From contig VIRH01000103.1 of the NCBI GenBank assembly GCA_008107755.1, positions 1 through 64,000 of the forward strand: a stretch of 64,000 nucleotides of DNA, in the 5' to 3' direction. Source of the stretch: Rhodobacterales bacterium (GTDB lineage: Bacteria; Pseudomonadota; Alphaproteobacteria; Rhizobiales; Stappiaceae). How positions within the stretch are numbered: position 1 is the first letter of the stretch; every line of letters begins with the position of its first letter. Positions 37,458 through 47,067 of the stretch are shown one piece after another. The translations under genes were made by a program, and so were the position numbers. Under the pieces are notes generated by a model, which saw only the letters and a program-made list of their open reading frames with translations, was not told the DNA's origin and ran no database searches.

Positions 37458-38630
37458 TTATCCGGCAAGCGGGCGGAGCTGGTCAACCAGATCGGTCTTT
37501 TCCCAGCTGAAGCCACCGTCGGCATCCGGCTCACGACCGAAATGGCCGTAGGCTGCCGTACGCTCATAGATCGGATTGTTGAGCTTGAGATGCTCGCGGA
37601 TGCCGCGGGGGCTGAGCCCCATGACTTCCCGCAGCGCCTTTTCCAGCTTGGCTTCGTCACACCGGCCGGTTCCATGCAGATCGACATAGACCGAAAGCGG
37701 GTCTGCAACGCCGATTGCGTAGGAGAGCTGAATGGTGCAGCGATCCGCCAGCTCGGCGGCAACCACGTTCTTGGCAAGATAGCGCGAGGCATAGGCAGCC
37801 GAGCGGTCAACCTTTGTGGGGTCCTTGCCGGAGAAGGCGCCGCCGCCGTGCGGGGCGGCACCGCCATAGGTATCGACGATGATCTTGCGGCCTGTCAGGC
37901 CGGCGTCGCCATCGGGGCCGCCGATCACGAATGCACCGGTCGGATTGATGTGCCAGACACAGTCGTCGACGATCCAGCCTTCGGGAAGCGAAGACCGGAT
38001 ATACGGCTCGGTGATCCTGCGGATGTCTTCGGACGTGAGGGAGGGATCCAGGTGCTGGGTCGACAGCACGATGGAGGTCACGCCGACAGGCTTGCCGTTT
38101 TCATAGCGCACGGTCACCTGGCTCTTTGCGTCGGGTCCGAGGACCGGCTCCTTGCCGGACTTGCGGACTTCCGCCAGTGTTTTCAGGATCTTGTGCGAAT
38201 AGAGGATCGGTGCGGGCATCAGTTCGTCGGTTTCGCGGCACGCGTAACCAAACATGATGCCCTGGTCTCCGGCACCCTCGTCCTTGTTGCCGCCGGCGTC
38301 GACACCCTGTGCAATATGGGCCGACTGGGCGTGAAGATGGACGGAGATGTCGCAGTTTTCCCAGTGGAAACCGTCCTGCTCGTAGCCGATGTCCCTGACG
38401 GCCATGCGGGCGAGATGGGCGATGTAGTCACTGGTGATGGTATCGGGGCCGCGGGTCTCCCCGGCGATGACGATGCGATTGGTGGTCGCAAGCGTTTCGC
38501 AGGCCACGCGGGCCTCCGGCATTTCCTTGAGGTATGCGTCGACGACAGCATCGGAGATACGGTCGCAAACCTTGTCAGGGTGTCCTTCGGACACGGATTC
38601 AGATGTAAAGAGATAATTCTGACGTGCCAT
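37458..38630 (-). CDS. metK: S-adenosylmethionine synthase
   Basis: Makes SAM from methionine and ATP. The 390-aa enzyme starts [23 protein letters not shown] and has [12 protein letters not shown] and [20 protein letters not shown], the two family signatures. AAGGA lies about 9 nt upstream of the ATG. It sits between praR and trmB. The 112-nt leader contains a strong hairpin but I do not see a known SAM riboswitch motif. Confidence 0.98.
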   Translation of the reverse strand: MARQNYLFTSESVSEGHPDKVCDRISDAVVDAYLKEMPEARVACETLATTNRIVIAGETRGPDTITSDYIAHLARMAVRDIGYEQDGFHWENCDISVHLHAQSAHIAQGVDAGGNKDEGAGDQGIMFGYACRETDELMPAPILYSHKILKTLAEVRKSGKEPVLGPDAKSQVTVRYENGKPVGVTSIVLSTQHLDPSLTSEDIRRITEPYIRSSLPEGWIVDDCVWHINPTGAFVIGGPDGDAGLTGRKIIVDTYGGAAPHGGGAFSGKDPTKVDRSAAYASRYLAKNVVAAELADRCTIQLSYAIGVADPLSVYVDLHGTGRCDEAKLEKALREVMGLSPRGIREHLKLNNPIYERTAAYGHFGREPDADGGFSWEKTDLVDQLRPLAG

Positions 38631-38662
38631 TGGCGATCGTCCTTCTGGGAATGAATATGACA

Positions 38663-38688
38663 GAAGCGGCGAAAACCCCCGCCGCTTC
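38663..38688 (-). promoter_or_regulatory. Hairpin in the metK leader
   Basis: On the minus strand GAAGCGGCG-GGGGTTTT-CGCCGCTTC is a perfect 9-bp stem 32 nt before the metK start codon. There is no U-run after it. It could be a post-transcriptional control element or the end of the praR transcript. Confidence 0.4.
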
Positions 38689-38742
38689 TATTGCATCAAT
38701 CTTAGAAGTTCTTCGCCGCGTCAAGCGCGGTATGCAATTTTG

Positions 38743-39147
38743 TCACTCGTCGCCGGCAAGCGAACGGACAAGATCAACGATCCGGCGCCGGACTTTCGGG
38801 TCCTCGATCCGCACGAATGCCTTGTTCAGCGACAGGCCCTCGGATGAGGAGAGAAAATCGACGACATAGGAGGTCGGCTGGGTTTCTCCGAAGCCTTCTG
38901 CTTCTTCCGGAGTGCCAGGCGCATCCTCGAAGAAGAAGGAAACCGGAACTTTCAGAACCGTCGCGATGTGCTGCAGACGGCTCGCGCCGATTCGGTTCGT
39001 CCCCTTTTCATACTTCTGAATCTGCTGGAACGTGATGCCCAGGCTTTCACCTAGCTTTTCCTGACTCATTCCCAACATCATCCGCCTCAGGCGGACACGG
39101 CTGCCGACGTGAATATCAATAGGATTAGGAGACTTCTTACTGGGCAT
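38743..39147 (-). CDS. praR: XRE-family regulator, PraR type
   Basis: A 134-aa cytoplasmic regulator. The N-terminal Cro/C1 HTH covers about 9-64: IDIHVGSRVRLRRMMLGMSQEKLGESLGITFQQIQKYEKG is split here by its parts, with the recognition helix at TFQQIQKYE. The C-terminal part carries SFFFEDAP and an acidic/LVRSLAGDE end. PraR orthologues in Azorhizobium and Rhizobium control symbiosis/quorum or surface genes and lie beside lnt and metK as here. The start at 39147 matches the conserved N-terminus; the longer open frame upstream is AT-rich promoter DNA. Confidence 0.85.
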   Translation of the reverse strand: MPSKKSPNPIDIHVGSRVRLRRMMLGMSQEKLGESLGITFQQIQKYEKGTNRIGASRLQHIATVLKVPVSFFFEDAPGTPEEAEGFGETQPTSYVVDFLSSSEGLSLNKAFVRIEDPKVRRRIVDLVRSLAGDE

Positions 39148-39339
39148 CTGCGTCACTCTTTCTTTTTTCTTGCGGCGTTTCCCGCTCGACATCGTTTGCA
39201 CAAGCTCTCCGAAAATCATCCCACTGAATTTTCCGAGATCGAAGTTTGCCCGCAACCCTTCACTTGTACATGAATCAGCTTTCAATCAGCTGTTTCACGG
39301 TTTTATCACACTTCCGTCACGCAACTCAAACAAAAATTA

Positions 39340-40956
39340 TCAATTTAAAGGCGAGTACCGGTTGTATCCTGACATACCGGTAAAAATTACAAGTGCAACC
39401 CAAATAATCAAAAGCGGGACATCACCAAATCTTCCATAAAAAGTTGTATCTAATCTTGCCGGAAGTTTTCCATCAATCACGCCCCTTCGGAAAACGCGCA
39501 TTTTTTCAATTACTTCGCCTTTACCATCTATGATTGCCGAGATGCCTGTATTTGCTGCACGCACCATCGGCAATCCCGTCTCGATAGCTCGCATGCGTGC
39601 CTGAGCGAGATGCTGGTACGGACCGGGGGTGCGACCAAACCACGCATCATTACTTACATTTAACAAGAACGAAGGCCTGTCTTTGCCAGTCAGAGTAGAA
39701 CCTGGAAATATGGCTTCATAGCAAACCAAAGGTTGAAATTTGATGCCACCAGCCGTCGTGAGAGCTTTTTTGCGATACCCTGGCGTGAAACCCTGGAAAG
39801 GGCCCGCTAGGCTCGAGAGCCCTGTTTGTTCCAGAAGTGACTGTAGAGGAAGGTATTCGCCGAAGGGTACCAGCCGGACCTTGTCGTAGATAGCGGAAAC
39901 GGTTCCGTCGTTCTCCACCATATAGACGCTGTTGAAGTAGTTCGGGCCGTTGGCACCCGCCTCCCCGCGATTTGCGCCGGTGACAAGCTCCGCGTTTTCT
40001 CCGAGCGCCTGCCCGATTCGAAAGAGAGCCCCCGGTTCCAGCGTAAGCAGGAAGGGAACCGCGGACTCCGGCCAGACGACCAGCCTGTCGTTGCCCACGC
40101 GGGCACTGCCGCCGAGAGGCACTTCGGTCATGTCCAGATAAGTCTGGAAGATCTCGTCCTTCAGCTCCGGGCGCCATTTGTCCTGCTGGTCGATGGAAGG
40201 CTGGACGATCCTGATGTCGAGGTCTTCGTACTGGGTCTCGTTTGACGAAAGCCTGACAGCACCGAAAACTGCAACGGCGACGAGGACGGCTATGGCAGAG
40301 GTGACGGGCACGAGCCGCTTCGAAAGCGGCCTGCTGTCGGCCAATGTGGCCGGGGCCGAGCTGATCGCAACGACCAGGAAACTCAGACCATAGATGCCGA
40401 CGAGGCTTGCGACCTGAGACAGGACGAGCGACTGCGAAACACCGTAGCCGAAGGCGTTCCAGGGAAAGCCGGTCAAGACATGCCCACGCAGCCAGTCGGA
40501 AAGTGTGAGGCCTGCGGCAAGGAACAGAATACGCTGGGAGCGATCGTTCCAGACCAGGGCCGCGAGCGCCGTGCCGAGCCCGGTGAAGAGCGCAAGCCCC
40601 ACGGGCATGGCAAAGACGGCAAAGGGCATCATCCAGGCATAACGATCCGCCTCGACCAGAAAGGCCGAGCCGATCCACCATAATCCGGCAAGAAAATATC
40701 CGAAGCCAAAGAGCCAGCCCAGGGAAAAGCCGGTCCGCAGCCTTGCCATCCTCCTGCCCTCGCCCGGCTCCAGCGCGCCATCCAGCAGCCAGACGAGGCT
40801 TGAAAAGGTCAGAGGGAGCAGGAAACTCAAGTCGTAGGGCGGCAGCGAAAGAGCGGTGACGCCGCCGGCGAGCACACACAGAAGACGCCGCCGCCATCCC
40901 CAGGCGAGAAGAAACGTGTTCGGCAGGCCTGACAGCCGCTGCAGCACCCAGTTCAT
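39340..40956 (-). CDS. lnt: Apolipoprotein N-acyltransferase
   Basis: Inner-membrane enzyme adding the third acyl chain to lipoproteins. The 538-aa protein has about six N-terminal membrane helices (LAWGWRRRLLCVLAGGVTALSL onward), then a nitrilase-like domain with catalytic Glu (WPESAVPFLL), Lys (KVRLVPFGEYLPL) and Cys (FQPLVCYEAIFPG), and a final membrane helix (PLLIIWVALVIFTGM). Complete. Its 3' part (about 39340-39780) is conspicuously AT-rich compared with the rest of the gene, merging with an AT-rich praR promoter. Confidence 0.96.
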   Translation of the reverse strand: MNWVLQRLSGLPNTFLLAWGWRRRLLCVLAGGVTALSLPPYDLSFLLPLTFSSLVWLLDGALEPGEGRRMARLRTGFSLGWLFGFGYFLAGLWWIGSAFLVEADRYAWMMPFAVFAMPVGLALFTGLGTALAALVWNDRSQRILFLAAGLTLSDWLRGHVLTGFPWNAFGYGVSQSLVLSQVASLVGIYGLSFLVVAISSAPATLADSRPLSKRLVPVTSAIAVLVAVAVFGAVRLSSNETQYEDLDIRIVQPSIDQQDKWRPELKDEIFQTYLDMTEVPLGGSARVGNDRLVVWPESAVPFLLTLEPGALFRIGQALGENAELVTGANRGEAGANGPNYFNSVYMVENDGTVSAIYDKVRLVPFGEYLPLQSLLEQTGLSSLAGPFQGFTPGYRKKALTTAGGIKFQPLVCYEAIFPGSTLTGKDRPSFLLNVSNDAWFGRTPGPYQHLAQARMRAIETGLPMVRAANTGISAIIDGKGEVIEKMRVFRRGVIDGKLPARLDTTFYGRFGDVPLLIIWVALVIFTGMSGYNRYSPLN

Positions 40957-41149
40957 GTCAGATTTATCTCCCGGCGGAACCCTTTGGCCTCACAGCCGGA
41001 CGGCCGCAGCCTGCGCGCGAAAAAGAACAAGGCCATGCCTCAACCCGCAACGCCGTGCACGCAAGGGAAGAATGGTCCTGGCCGGGAGAATTGTCGGCTG
41101 ACGAAGGGTCGGTCAAGGGGCAATCGGCCCAAACCGACCCTGCAGCGCG

Positions 41150-42358
41150 CTAAGACTTGCCGTTTGCAGAGGTAGTGCGCCCGGTTTCGCCATCCGTTTC
41201 CTGCGTGGTGCCATTTACGGGACCATAGGGGCGCTTCGGACGCCGGCGAAGATCCTGCGGCCGCGCATCGGCGCGCCGGCGGCGGATCTTGAGGCGCTTG
41301 ATCCGTCTGGGGTCGGCGTCCATGACCTCGAATTCGAAGCCCGGGACCTCGTCCGGGACAAGCAGAAGCTCGCCGCGGACCGGAACCCGGCCGACGGAGA
41401 AATACAGCAGACCGCCAAGCGTATCGACATCCTCGGAGATCTCGCCTTCGGTGAGGTCGGTGCCGAGTGCCTCGTCGAGATCCTCGAGAGTGAGGCGCGG
41501 ATCGGCGATCCAGACACCGTCACCGGCCGATGCCAGCATCGCCTCTTCATCCTCGTCGTGCTCGTCCTCGATGTCGCCGACGACTTCCTCGACAAGATCC
41601 TCAAGGGAGACAAGCCCGTCGGTTCCGCCGTATTCGTCGATCACCAGCGCCATCTGGATGCGCCCGGCCTGCATCTTGGCCATCAGGTCCGTTGCGGGCA
41701 TTGACGGTGGCACGAACAGAAGTTCGCGCAGCAGATCGGTTTCCTTGAGCGTCGTGGAAAGATCGACGGAGGAGAGATCCAGATCCGGGTGGTTGTGACC
41801 CGCGCGCGCCGGCTGATCAGCCTCCGCCTCGCTGGTGTCCTCGCCATTCGCCGCGCCATCGGCAAGATCCGGAGCACCCAAGGAACGAGCCTCGGCGCCG
41901 CGGGCGGCGATATAGGCCATCAGGTCCTTGATGTGGATCATGCCCCTCGGGTCGTCGAGCGTGTCTTCATAAACCGGCATGCGCGAATGGCCGCTGGTCT
42001 GGAACATTTCCATGACCCGGCTCAGGCTCGTTCCGATATCGACCGAGTCGATATCGGCGCGCGGGATCATGACGTCATCTACCCGCAATTCACGCAAGCG
42101 CAGAATATTGCCGAGCAGCATCCGCTCCTCGGGAGAGAAGGTCGTGTCGCCACTGCCCTCGCGCGCGAGTTCGTCCTGCAGGTTCTCGCGCAAGGTCGAC
42201 GTTTGCCGGCCCAAGCGCAAGACGCGTTTGAGATTTTCCAGGAAGGCCGCAGATCGCTGCGGCTTTATCTGTTGCGGGTCTTCCACTTCCGTGGATTGTC
42301 CGGCTCCGGTGTCCCTGGGACTGCCCGCCGGACTTTGAGGTTCAACTGCGCTCATCAT
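41150..42358 (-). CDS. CorC/HlyC-type CBS-pair protein
   Basis: A 402-aa soluble hemolysin-C-family protein. After a charged N-terminus there is a CBS pair (VDDVMIPRADIDSVDIG, about 95; the second near the PPSMPATDLMAKMQAGRIQMALVIDEYGGTDGLVSLEDLVEEVVGDIEDEHDED region), followed by a CorC_HlyC transporter-associated domain (GLLYFSVGRVPVRGELL). No membrane DUF21 domain is present, so it is the soluble class linked to Mg/Co efflux in other bacteria. It extends with a basic RRRADARPQDLRRR tail. Gene order ybeY-corC-lnt is conserved. Confidence 0.9.
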   Translation of the reverse strand: MMSAVEPQSPAGSPRDTGAGQSTEVEDPQQIKPQRSAAFLENLKRVLRLGRQTSTLRENLQDELAREGSGDTTFSPEERMLLGNILRLRELRVDDVMIPRADIDSVDIGTSLSRVMEMFQTSGHSRMPVYEDTLDDPRGMIHIKDLMAYIAARGAEARSLGAPDLADGAANGEDTSEAEADQPARAGHNHPDLDLSSVDLSTTLKETDLLRELLFVPPSMPATDLMAKMQAGRIQMALVIDEYGGTDGLVSLEDLVEEVVGDIEDEHDEDEEAMLASAGDGVWIADPRLTLEDLDEALGTDLTEGEISEDVDTLGGLLYFSVGRVPVRGELLLVPDEVPGFEFEVMDADPRRIKRLKIRRRRADARPQDLRRRPKRPYGPVNGTTQETDGETGRTTSANGKS

Positions 42359-42395
42359 CTATCAAAAATAAGAACCTTGTGCCCCATGATGCCAT

Positions 42396-42923
42396 TTATT
42401 CGCCGTCCGCCACAAGAGGCCGGTCCGAATAAGGATCATCGATGCCGATAGAGGCCAAAATCGTTCTCTCCAGGCTTTCCATCAGCTCCGCTTCGTCGTC
42501 ATCCTGATGATCGTAATCAAAAAGATGAAGCAAACCGTGAACAGTCAGATGGGTAAGGTGATCGGAAAATTCAATTCCCAATTCCCGGGCTTCGCGCCTG
42601 ACCGTTTCGTACGCGAAGACGATATCTCCAAGAAGAGGACCATAGACGTCCTCTTGCGGAGTGCTGCCGGGGAAGGACAGGACGTTTGTCGCCTTGTCCT
42701 TGTCCCGCCATTTGTGATTGAGGACCCGGATGCTTTCGTCGTCCGTGAACAGGAGCGACACTTCGCTCCCCGGCACGACGTCCAGCTCGACCGCTGACAA
42801 GGCTGCCGCAATGGCCTTGTCCGCCAATTCCGTCAGCTGCTCTTCCGCAAGCCAATCGCCGGCCTCGACCGATACGTCAATATGTAAGCCTTCCGGCAGA
42901 GGGTCAGGCACAGGATCCTTCAT
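42396..42923 (-). CDS. ybeY: rRNA maturation endonuclease YbeY
   Basis: Zinc-dependent endoribonuclease for 16S rRNA 3'-end processing and ribosome quality control. The 175-aa product (start MKDPVPDPLPEGLHIDV) has the metal motif HGLLHLFDYDH, matching H-x3-H-x5-H, with Asp in place of the usual Gly at the eighth position, followed by acidic DDDEAELME. Upstream is NHKWRDKDKATNVLSFP, also conserved. It starts 13 nt after phoH ends. Confidence 0.96.
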   Translation of the reverse strand: MKDPVPDPLPEGLHIDVSVEAGDWLAEEQLTELADKAIAAALSAVELDVVPGSEVSLLFTDDESIRVLNHKWRDKDKATNVLSFPGSTPQEDVYGPLLGDIVFAYETVRREARELGIEFSDHLTHLTVHGLLHLFDYDHQDDDEAELMESLERTILASIGIDDPYSDRPLVADGE

Positions 42924-42936
42924 CCATCTTCGGCGC

Positions 42937-44064
42937 TCAGGTCGTGGCCGCTTCGCGCGAACGCGGTGACCGGCTGTCGACCTCCAGATTGCGCTGACGC
43001 TCGTTGTAGCGTCGCTCGCGCGCTTCCGATTCCTCGCGCGAGGCGTTGTCATACGCCGTAACGATCCTGCCGACAAGCTCGTGACGAACGACGTCCGTCT
43101 CGGTGAACCGTATATGCGCGACGTCCTGAATATCCGTCAGGAGCCCCAGCGCTTCGCGAAGACCGGACTTCTGTCCTGAGGGCAGGTCGATCTGGCTCGG
43201 ATCGCCGGTGACGATCATCTTGGAGCCTTCGCCCAGACGGGTCAGGAACATCTTCATCTGCATGGACGTGGTGTTCTGCGCTTCGTCGAGGAGAACGACC
43301 GCATTCGAAAGCGTCCGGCCGCGCATGAAGGCGAGCGGCGCGACCTCGATCATGCCGGACTGCAGGCCGCGATCGACCTTTTCCGCAGGCATCATCTCGT
43401 AGAGCGCGTCGTAGATCGGCCGAAGATACGGATCGACCTTGTCCTTCATTTCGCCCGGCAGAAAGCCGAGGCGCTCGCCGGCCTCCACGGCCGGACGAGA
43501 CAGGATGAGCCGGGCAACATCGCCCCGCTCGAGCAGCGCCGCGGCATAGGCCACGGCCAAAAAGGTCTTGCCGGTTCCGGCAGGGCCGGTGCCGAAGATG
43601 AGGTCGGCCCGGTCCATGGCCCTGATGTAGGCATCCTGGGTCGGTGTGCGGGCGACGATCGTCTTGCGGCGCGTCGCGATCTGGGCGAAGGCCAGCCGGG
43701 ACTTGGGCTCCAACGTCGGCAGCGGCAGCTGGGCTTCGGAAGCGGCTGCCATGCGCAGTGCGCCGTCCACGTCGCCCGGATGGATTTCCTGGCCCTGAAG
43801 GAGACGCTGGTAGAGAGCCTCCAGCGCGGTTCGGGCCTGGGTGCAGCTCACCTGCGATCCTTTGAGCGTCACCTGGTTTCCGCGGGCGACCGCATCAATG
43901 CCGAGCCGCTGCTCGATCAGCGCCAGGTTCTGGTCGAATTGCCCGAACAGGTCGCCAATCAGCCGGTTGTCTTCAAATGCCAGGACGATATGCGTCATGT
44001 CCGACGCGGCAGCTGAGGATTGCTCCGAAGACTTGCGGGAAAAAGATTGGCTGTCGCGCGTCAA
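42937..44064 (-). CDS. PhoH-family ATPase (YbeZ type)
   Basis: A 375-aa protein with a PhoH NTPase domain: Walker A GPAGTGKT at 160-167, LSRPAVEAGERLGFLPG, and DEAQNTTSMQMKMFLTRLG. The start is a TTG with AGGGAGA seven nt upstream. PhoH/YbeZ proteins pair with YbeY in rRNA handling in several bacteria, and the two genes are adjacent here. Basic C-terminal extension of unknown role. Confidence 0.94.
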   Translation of the reverse strand: MTRDSQSFSRKSSEQSSAAASDMTHIVLAFEDNRLIGDLFGQFDQNLALIEQRLGIDAVARGNQVTLKGSQVSCTQARTALEALYQRLLQGQEIHPGDVDGALRMAAASEAQLPLPTLEPKSRLAFAQIATRRKTIVARTPTQDAYIRAMDRADLIFGTGPAGTGKTFLAVAYAAALLERGDVARLILSRPAVEAGERLGFLPGEMKDKVDPYLRPIYDALYEMMPAEKVDRGLQSGMIEVAPLAFMRGRTLSNAVVLLDEAQNTTSMQMKMFLTRLGEGSKMIVTGDPSQIDLPSGQKSGLREALGLLTDIQDVAHIRFTETDVVRHELVGRIVTAYDNASREESEARERRYNERQRNLEVDSRSPRSREAATT

Positions 44065-44094
44065 ATGACGTCTCCCTGAGAGTGTGTCCGCACC

Positions 44095-45570
44095 CTAGAC
44101 GGCCGTGGCCGGGATGGGCCCGGAAAAAGCTCTATCATCTTGCCCGGCAACGAGCTTGCCGAACAGCGAATTAGAGCCGATGTCTACGATTTCCACCGCT
44201 TGTATCGTGCCGATCATGCTTTCCGGCGCGTCGAGCTGCACCGGCTGCAGCCAGGGCGACTTTCCGACAAGCTGGCCGGCGTTGCGTCCCTTCTTTTCCA
44301 GAAGGACGTCGCAGGTCATGCCCATCCGGGACGCATTGAAGCTTTTCTGCTGCTCGCTCACGAGAGCCTGCAGTTCGGCCAGCCGTGCCGATTTCACGTC
44401 TTCGGGCACCTGGTCGTCCATCGTCGCGCCCGGCGTTCCGGGTCGCTGGCTGTATTTGAACGAGAAGGCAGAGCCGTAACCGACCCGCCGGATCAGGTCC
44501 ATCGTGTCCTCGAAGTCCTGGTCCGTTTCGCCCGGAAACCCGACGATGAAATCGCCGGAAAGCGCAATGTCGGGTGTCGCCGCGCGAATGCGATCGAGCA
44601 GGCGGAAATAGTCGTCGCGCGTGTGACGCCGGTTCATCGCCTTCAGGATCTTGTCCGAGCCGGACTGCACCGGCAGGTGCAGATAGGGCATCAGGCTCTT
44701 GAGGTCCCGATGGGCGTCGATCAGGTCGTCGTCCATATCGCGCGGATGGCTGGTCGTGTAGCGCAGCCGGTCAAGGCCGTCGATCTCGGACAGGCGGCGC
44801 AGCAGACGCGCAAGCCCCCAGGTCGCGCCATCGGCCGCCTCGCCGTGATAGGCGTTGACGTTCTGGCCGAGCAGCGTGATCTCGCGGACCCCGGAAGCGG
44901 CCAGGCGCTCGGCCTCCTCGACGATCTGCGCGACGGAGCGCGACACTTCCGCGCCGCGGGTGTAGGGCACGACGCAGAAGGTGCAGAACTTGTCGCAGCC
45001 TTCCTGAACCGTCAGGAACGCCGACGGCGCACGGCTGCGCACCGGCTTTTGCGCGCCTTCGGACAGGTGGTCAAACTTCGCCTCGATGTCGAATTCCGTC
45101 TCGACGACCCGATTGCCGGCCCGTGCCTTGTCCAGAAGGGCGGGAAGCTGATGATAGCTCTGCGGACCGACCACGAGATCGACGATCGGTGCCCGCCTGG
45201 AGATCTCCTCGCCTTCGGCCTGCGCCACGCAGCCGGCGACACCGACCATCATGTCGCGGCCGTTGCGGGCGCGCTCTTCCTTGACCTTGCGGATACGGCC
45301 AAGCTCCGAATAGACCTTTTCAGCCGCCTTTTCGCGAATATGGCACGTGTTCAGAATGACGAGATCGGCATCTTCCAGGGTTTCGGTCGTGCTGTAGCCC
45401 TGGGGCGCCAGGACATCCGTCATGCGCTCGCTGTCATAGACGTTCATCTGACAGCCATAGGTGCGCACAAAAACCTTGCGCGTGTTGCTTCCGGTTCCGG
45501 ACGTCTTTTCGCTCAAGGCCGAAACGGCTGATGGTGTCGTATCTTGCTGTGCTTCCGGGCGGCTCTTCAT
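44095..45570 (-). CDS. miaB: tRNA-2-methylthio-N6-dimethylallyladenosine synthase MiaB
   Basis: Radical-SAM methylthiotransferase acting on A37 of tRNA. The 491-aa protein has the N-terminal MTTase domain ([29 protein letters not shown]), the radical SAM cluster motif [12 protein letters not shown], and a C-terminal TRAM domain ([15 protein letters not shown]). A low-complexity Ser/Thr-rich N-terminus of about 30 residues precedes the first domain. It lies between plsC and phoH, as in rhizobia. Confidence 0.97.
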   Translation of the reverse strand: MKSRPEAQQDTTPSAVSALSEKTSGTGSNTRKVFVRTYGCQMNVYDSERMTDVLAPQGYSTTETLEDADLVILNTCHIREKAAEKVYSELGRIRKVKEERARNGRDMMVGVAGCVAQAEGEEISRRAPIVDLVVGPQSYHQLPALLDKARAGNRVVETEFDIEAKFDHLSEGAQKPVRSRAPSAFLTVQEGCDKFCTFCVVPYTRGAEVSRSVAQIVEEAERLAASGVREITLLGQNVNAYHGEAADGATWGLARLLRRLSEIDGLDRLRYTTSHPRDMDDDLIDAHRDLKSLMPYLHLPVQSGSDKILKAMNRRHTRDDYFRLLDRIRAATPDIALSGDFIVGFPGETDQDFEDTMDLIRRVGYGSAFSFKYSQRPGTPGATMDDQVPEDVKSARLAELQALVSEQQKSFNASRMGMTCDVLLEKKGRNAGQLVGKSPWLQPVQLDAPESMIGTIQAVEIVDIGSNSLFGKLVAGQDDRAFSGPIPATAV

Positions 45571-45696
45571 AAGCTCCTCATGGCCGCCCTGAGACGGCCG
45601 GTATGTCCTGATTGTGTGGGCCTGACGCTCCGCGCATAGGGGCAGCTGTCATCCGCCTGATCCCGCCAGCAGCCTGCCGCGGCAGCTCTTCAAAAT

Positions 45697-46578
45697 TCAG
45701 GCGCCAGCTTTAGCGGTTTTTTCGTCATTTGAGAAGAACTCGATTCGATCCTCGTCACCCGAATCGTCGTCTTCTTGCGTTTCTTCCACCTCGACAGGCC
45801 TTTGCATGAGCGAGGAGAGCGTCATGGCACGCACTTCGTGCTCCAGCCGGCGCGTCAGTTCCTTGCGATCCGTCTCGCGTTCGACCAGTACCGGCTCGCC
45901 CCAGCGCACCGTCACGTCAAGCGCGCCGTGGGTGAAGATGCCCCACAGATGACCCGGCAACTCCATGTCGCCGTACCAGGCCACGTGCGGGCGGTGCGCC
46001 CGCCCCATGGGCAGACCGTAAAAGCCCTGGTAGGCAACGGACAGCGGCTGGACCCAGACCTTCGAGGCCTCCTTTCCGGCCGCGCGCGTCGCGGCGCCCA
46101 GAAGCGCCGAGCGGAAGGGCAGAACCCGGTTGCCGTCATTGGAGGTTCCTTCCGCGAAAAGAACCATGGCATCGCCCTCTTCCATCCGCCGGGCGATCGC
46201 ATCGGCCACCTGTCCGGTCTGCGACCTGCGGGTGCGGTTGACGAAAACCGTGCGCTGAAGCTTCGCCAAGAGGCCGAAGATCGGCCAGCCGGAGACTTCG
46301 GACTTGGCGATGAAGGACAGCGGCATCAGCGAACCGATGACCGTGATATCGACCCAGGAGGCGTGATTTGCGGCGATCAGCAGCGGCCGGTCCGCTGCCG
46401 GGCTCCCAACCTCGACAATCCTGATGCCGACGAGGCGCGTTGCGATGCGGTGCCAGATCTGCGGCAGCTTTCGCCGCATGCTCAGGCCGAACCGGACCGC
46501 GATCCATTGAAGGGGAATGAGTACCAGCGATACGATGGCCAGCACAAAAATGATCAGCCCCGCCTTGAGCTCAGCCAT
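45697..46578 (-). CDS. plsC: 1-acyl-sn-glycerol-3-phosphate acyltransferase (PlsC)
   Basis: Membrane enzyme making phosphatidic acid. 293 aa with an N-terminal hydrophobic helix (AGLIIFVLAIVSLVLIPL) and the H-x4-D motif in NHASWVDITVIGS, then FVNRTRRSQ and FAEGTSNDGNRVLPF. The last 40 residues form an acidic tail (EVEETQEDDDSGDEDR). The start (MAELKAG) overlaps the fur stop by a few bases, indicating translational coupling. Confidence 0.92.
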   Translation of the reverse strand: MAELKAGLIIFVLAIVSLVLIPLQWIAVRFGLSMRRKLPQIWHRIATRLVGIRIVEVGSPAADRPLLIAANHASWVDITVIGSLMPLSFIAKSEVSGWPIFGLLAKLQRTVFVNRTRRSQTGQVADAIARRMEEGDAMVLFAEGTSNDGNRVLPFRSALLGAATRAAGKEASKVWVQPLSVAYQGFYGLPMGRAHRPHVAWYGDMELPGHLWGIFTHGALDVTVRWGEPVLVERETDRKELTRRLEHEVRAMTLSSLMQRPVEVEETQEDDDSGDEDRIEFFSNDEKTAKAGA

Positions 46579-47059
46579 CGTCAGGTTCTTTTCTTTCCGG
46601 CTGCAGCGGAATTCCGTAAAGCTCCAGCCGGTGGTCGACAAGCTTGTAGCCGAGCTTGCGGGCGATGAATTCCTGAAGCGCCTCGATTTCCTCGCTGCGG
46701 AATTCGATGACCTGTCCGCTGCGCAGATCGATCAGGTGGTCGTGATGCTCGTCCGGCACGGCCTCATAGCGCGAGCGCCCGTCGCGGAAGTCATGCCGTT
46801 CGATCATGCCGGCATCTTCGAAAAGCTTGACGGTGCGGTAAACCGTGGAAATGGAAATGCCCGGATCGATGGCGACCGCACGGCGGTAGAGTTCCTCGAC
46901 ATCCGGATGGTCGTCGGACGCCTGTTCGATCACGGAGGCGATCACGCGCCGCTGCTCGGTCATGCGCATGCCCTTGGCCATGCACATTTCCGCCAGGGCT
47001 GACTGCCGTTCTTCGGTCATAGCGATGCGGCCCGGTTGCTCTTCATTGCGCAAATTCAT
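46571..47059 (-). CDS. fur: Fur-family metalloregulator (Fur/Mur)
   Basis: A 162-aa repressor. DNA-binding winged helix at about 18-85 (KGMRMTEQRRVIASVIEQASDDHPDVEELYRRAVAIDPGISISTVYRTVKLF pattern, here in segments) and the metal-sensing dimer domain with HHDHLIDLRSGQVIEF. No cysteine pair is visible, as in alphaproteobacterial Fur/Mur proteins, which often sense manganese; which metal is unknown. The start could alternatively be the ATG at 47020. Between rimI and plsC. Confidence 0.93.
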   Translation of the reverse strand: MNLRNEEQPGRIAMTEERQSALAEMCMAKGMRMTEQRRVIASVIEQASDDHPDVEELYRRAVAIDPGISISTVYRTVKLFEDAGMIERHDFRDGRSRYEAVPDEHHDHLIDLRSGQVIEFRSEEIEALQEFIARKLGYKLVDHRLELYGIPLQPERKEPDDG

Positions 47060-47067
47060 CCATGCGC

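Noticed and set aside
38631..38742. SAM-II or SAM/SAH riboswitch upstream of metK
   Set aside because: I looked for the conserved pseudoknot sequences of these classes and did not see them; only a simple hairpin is present.
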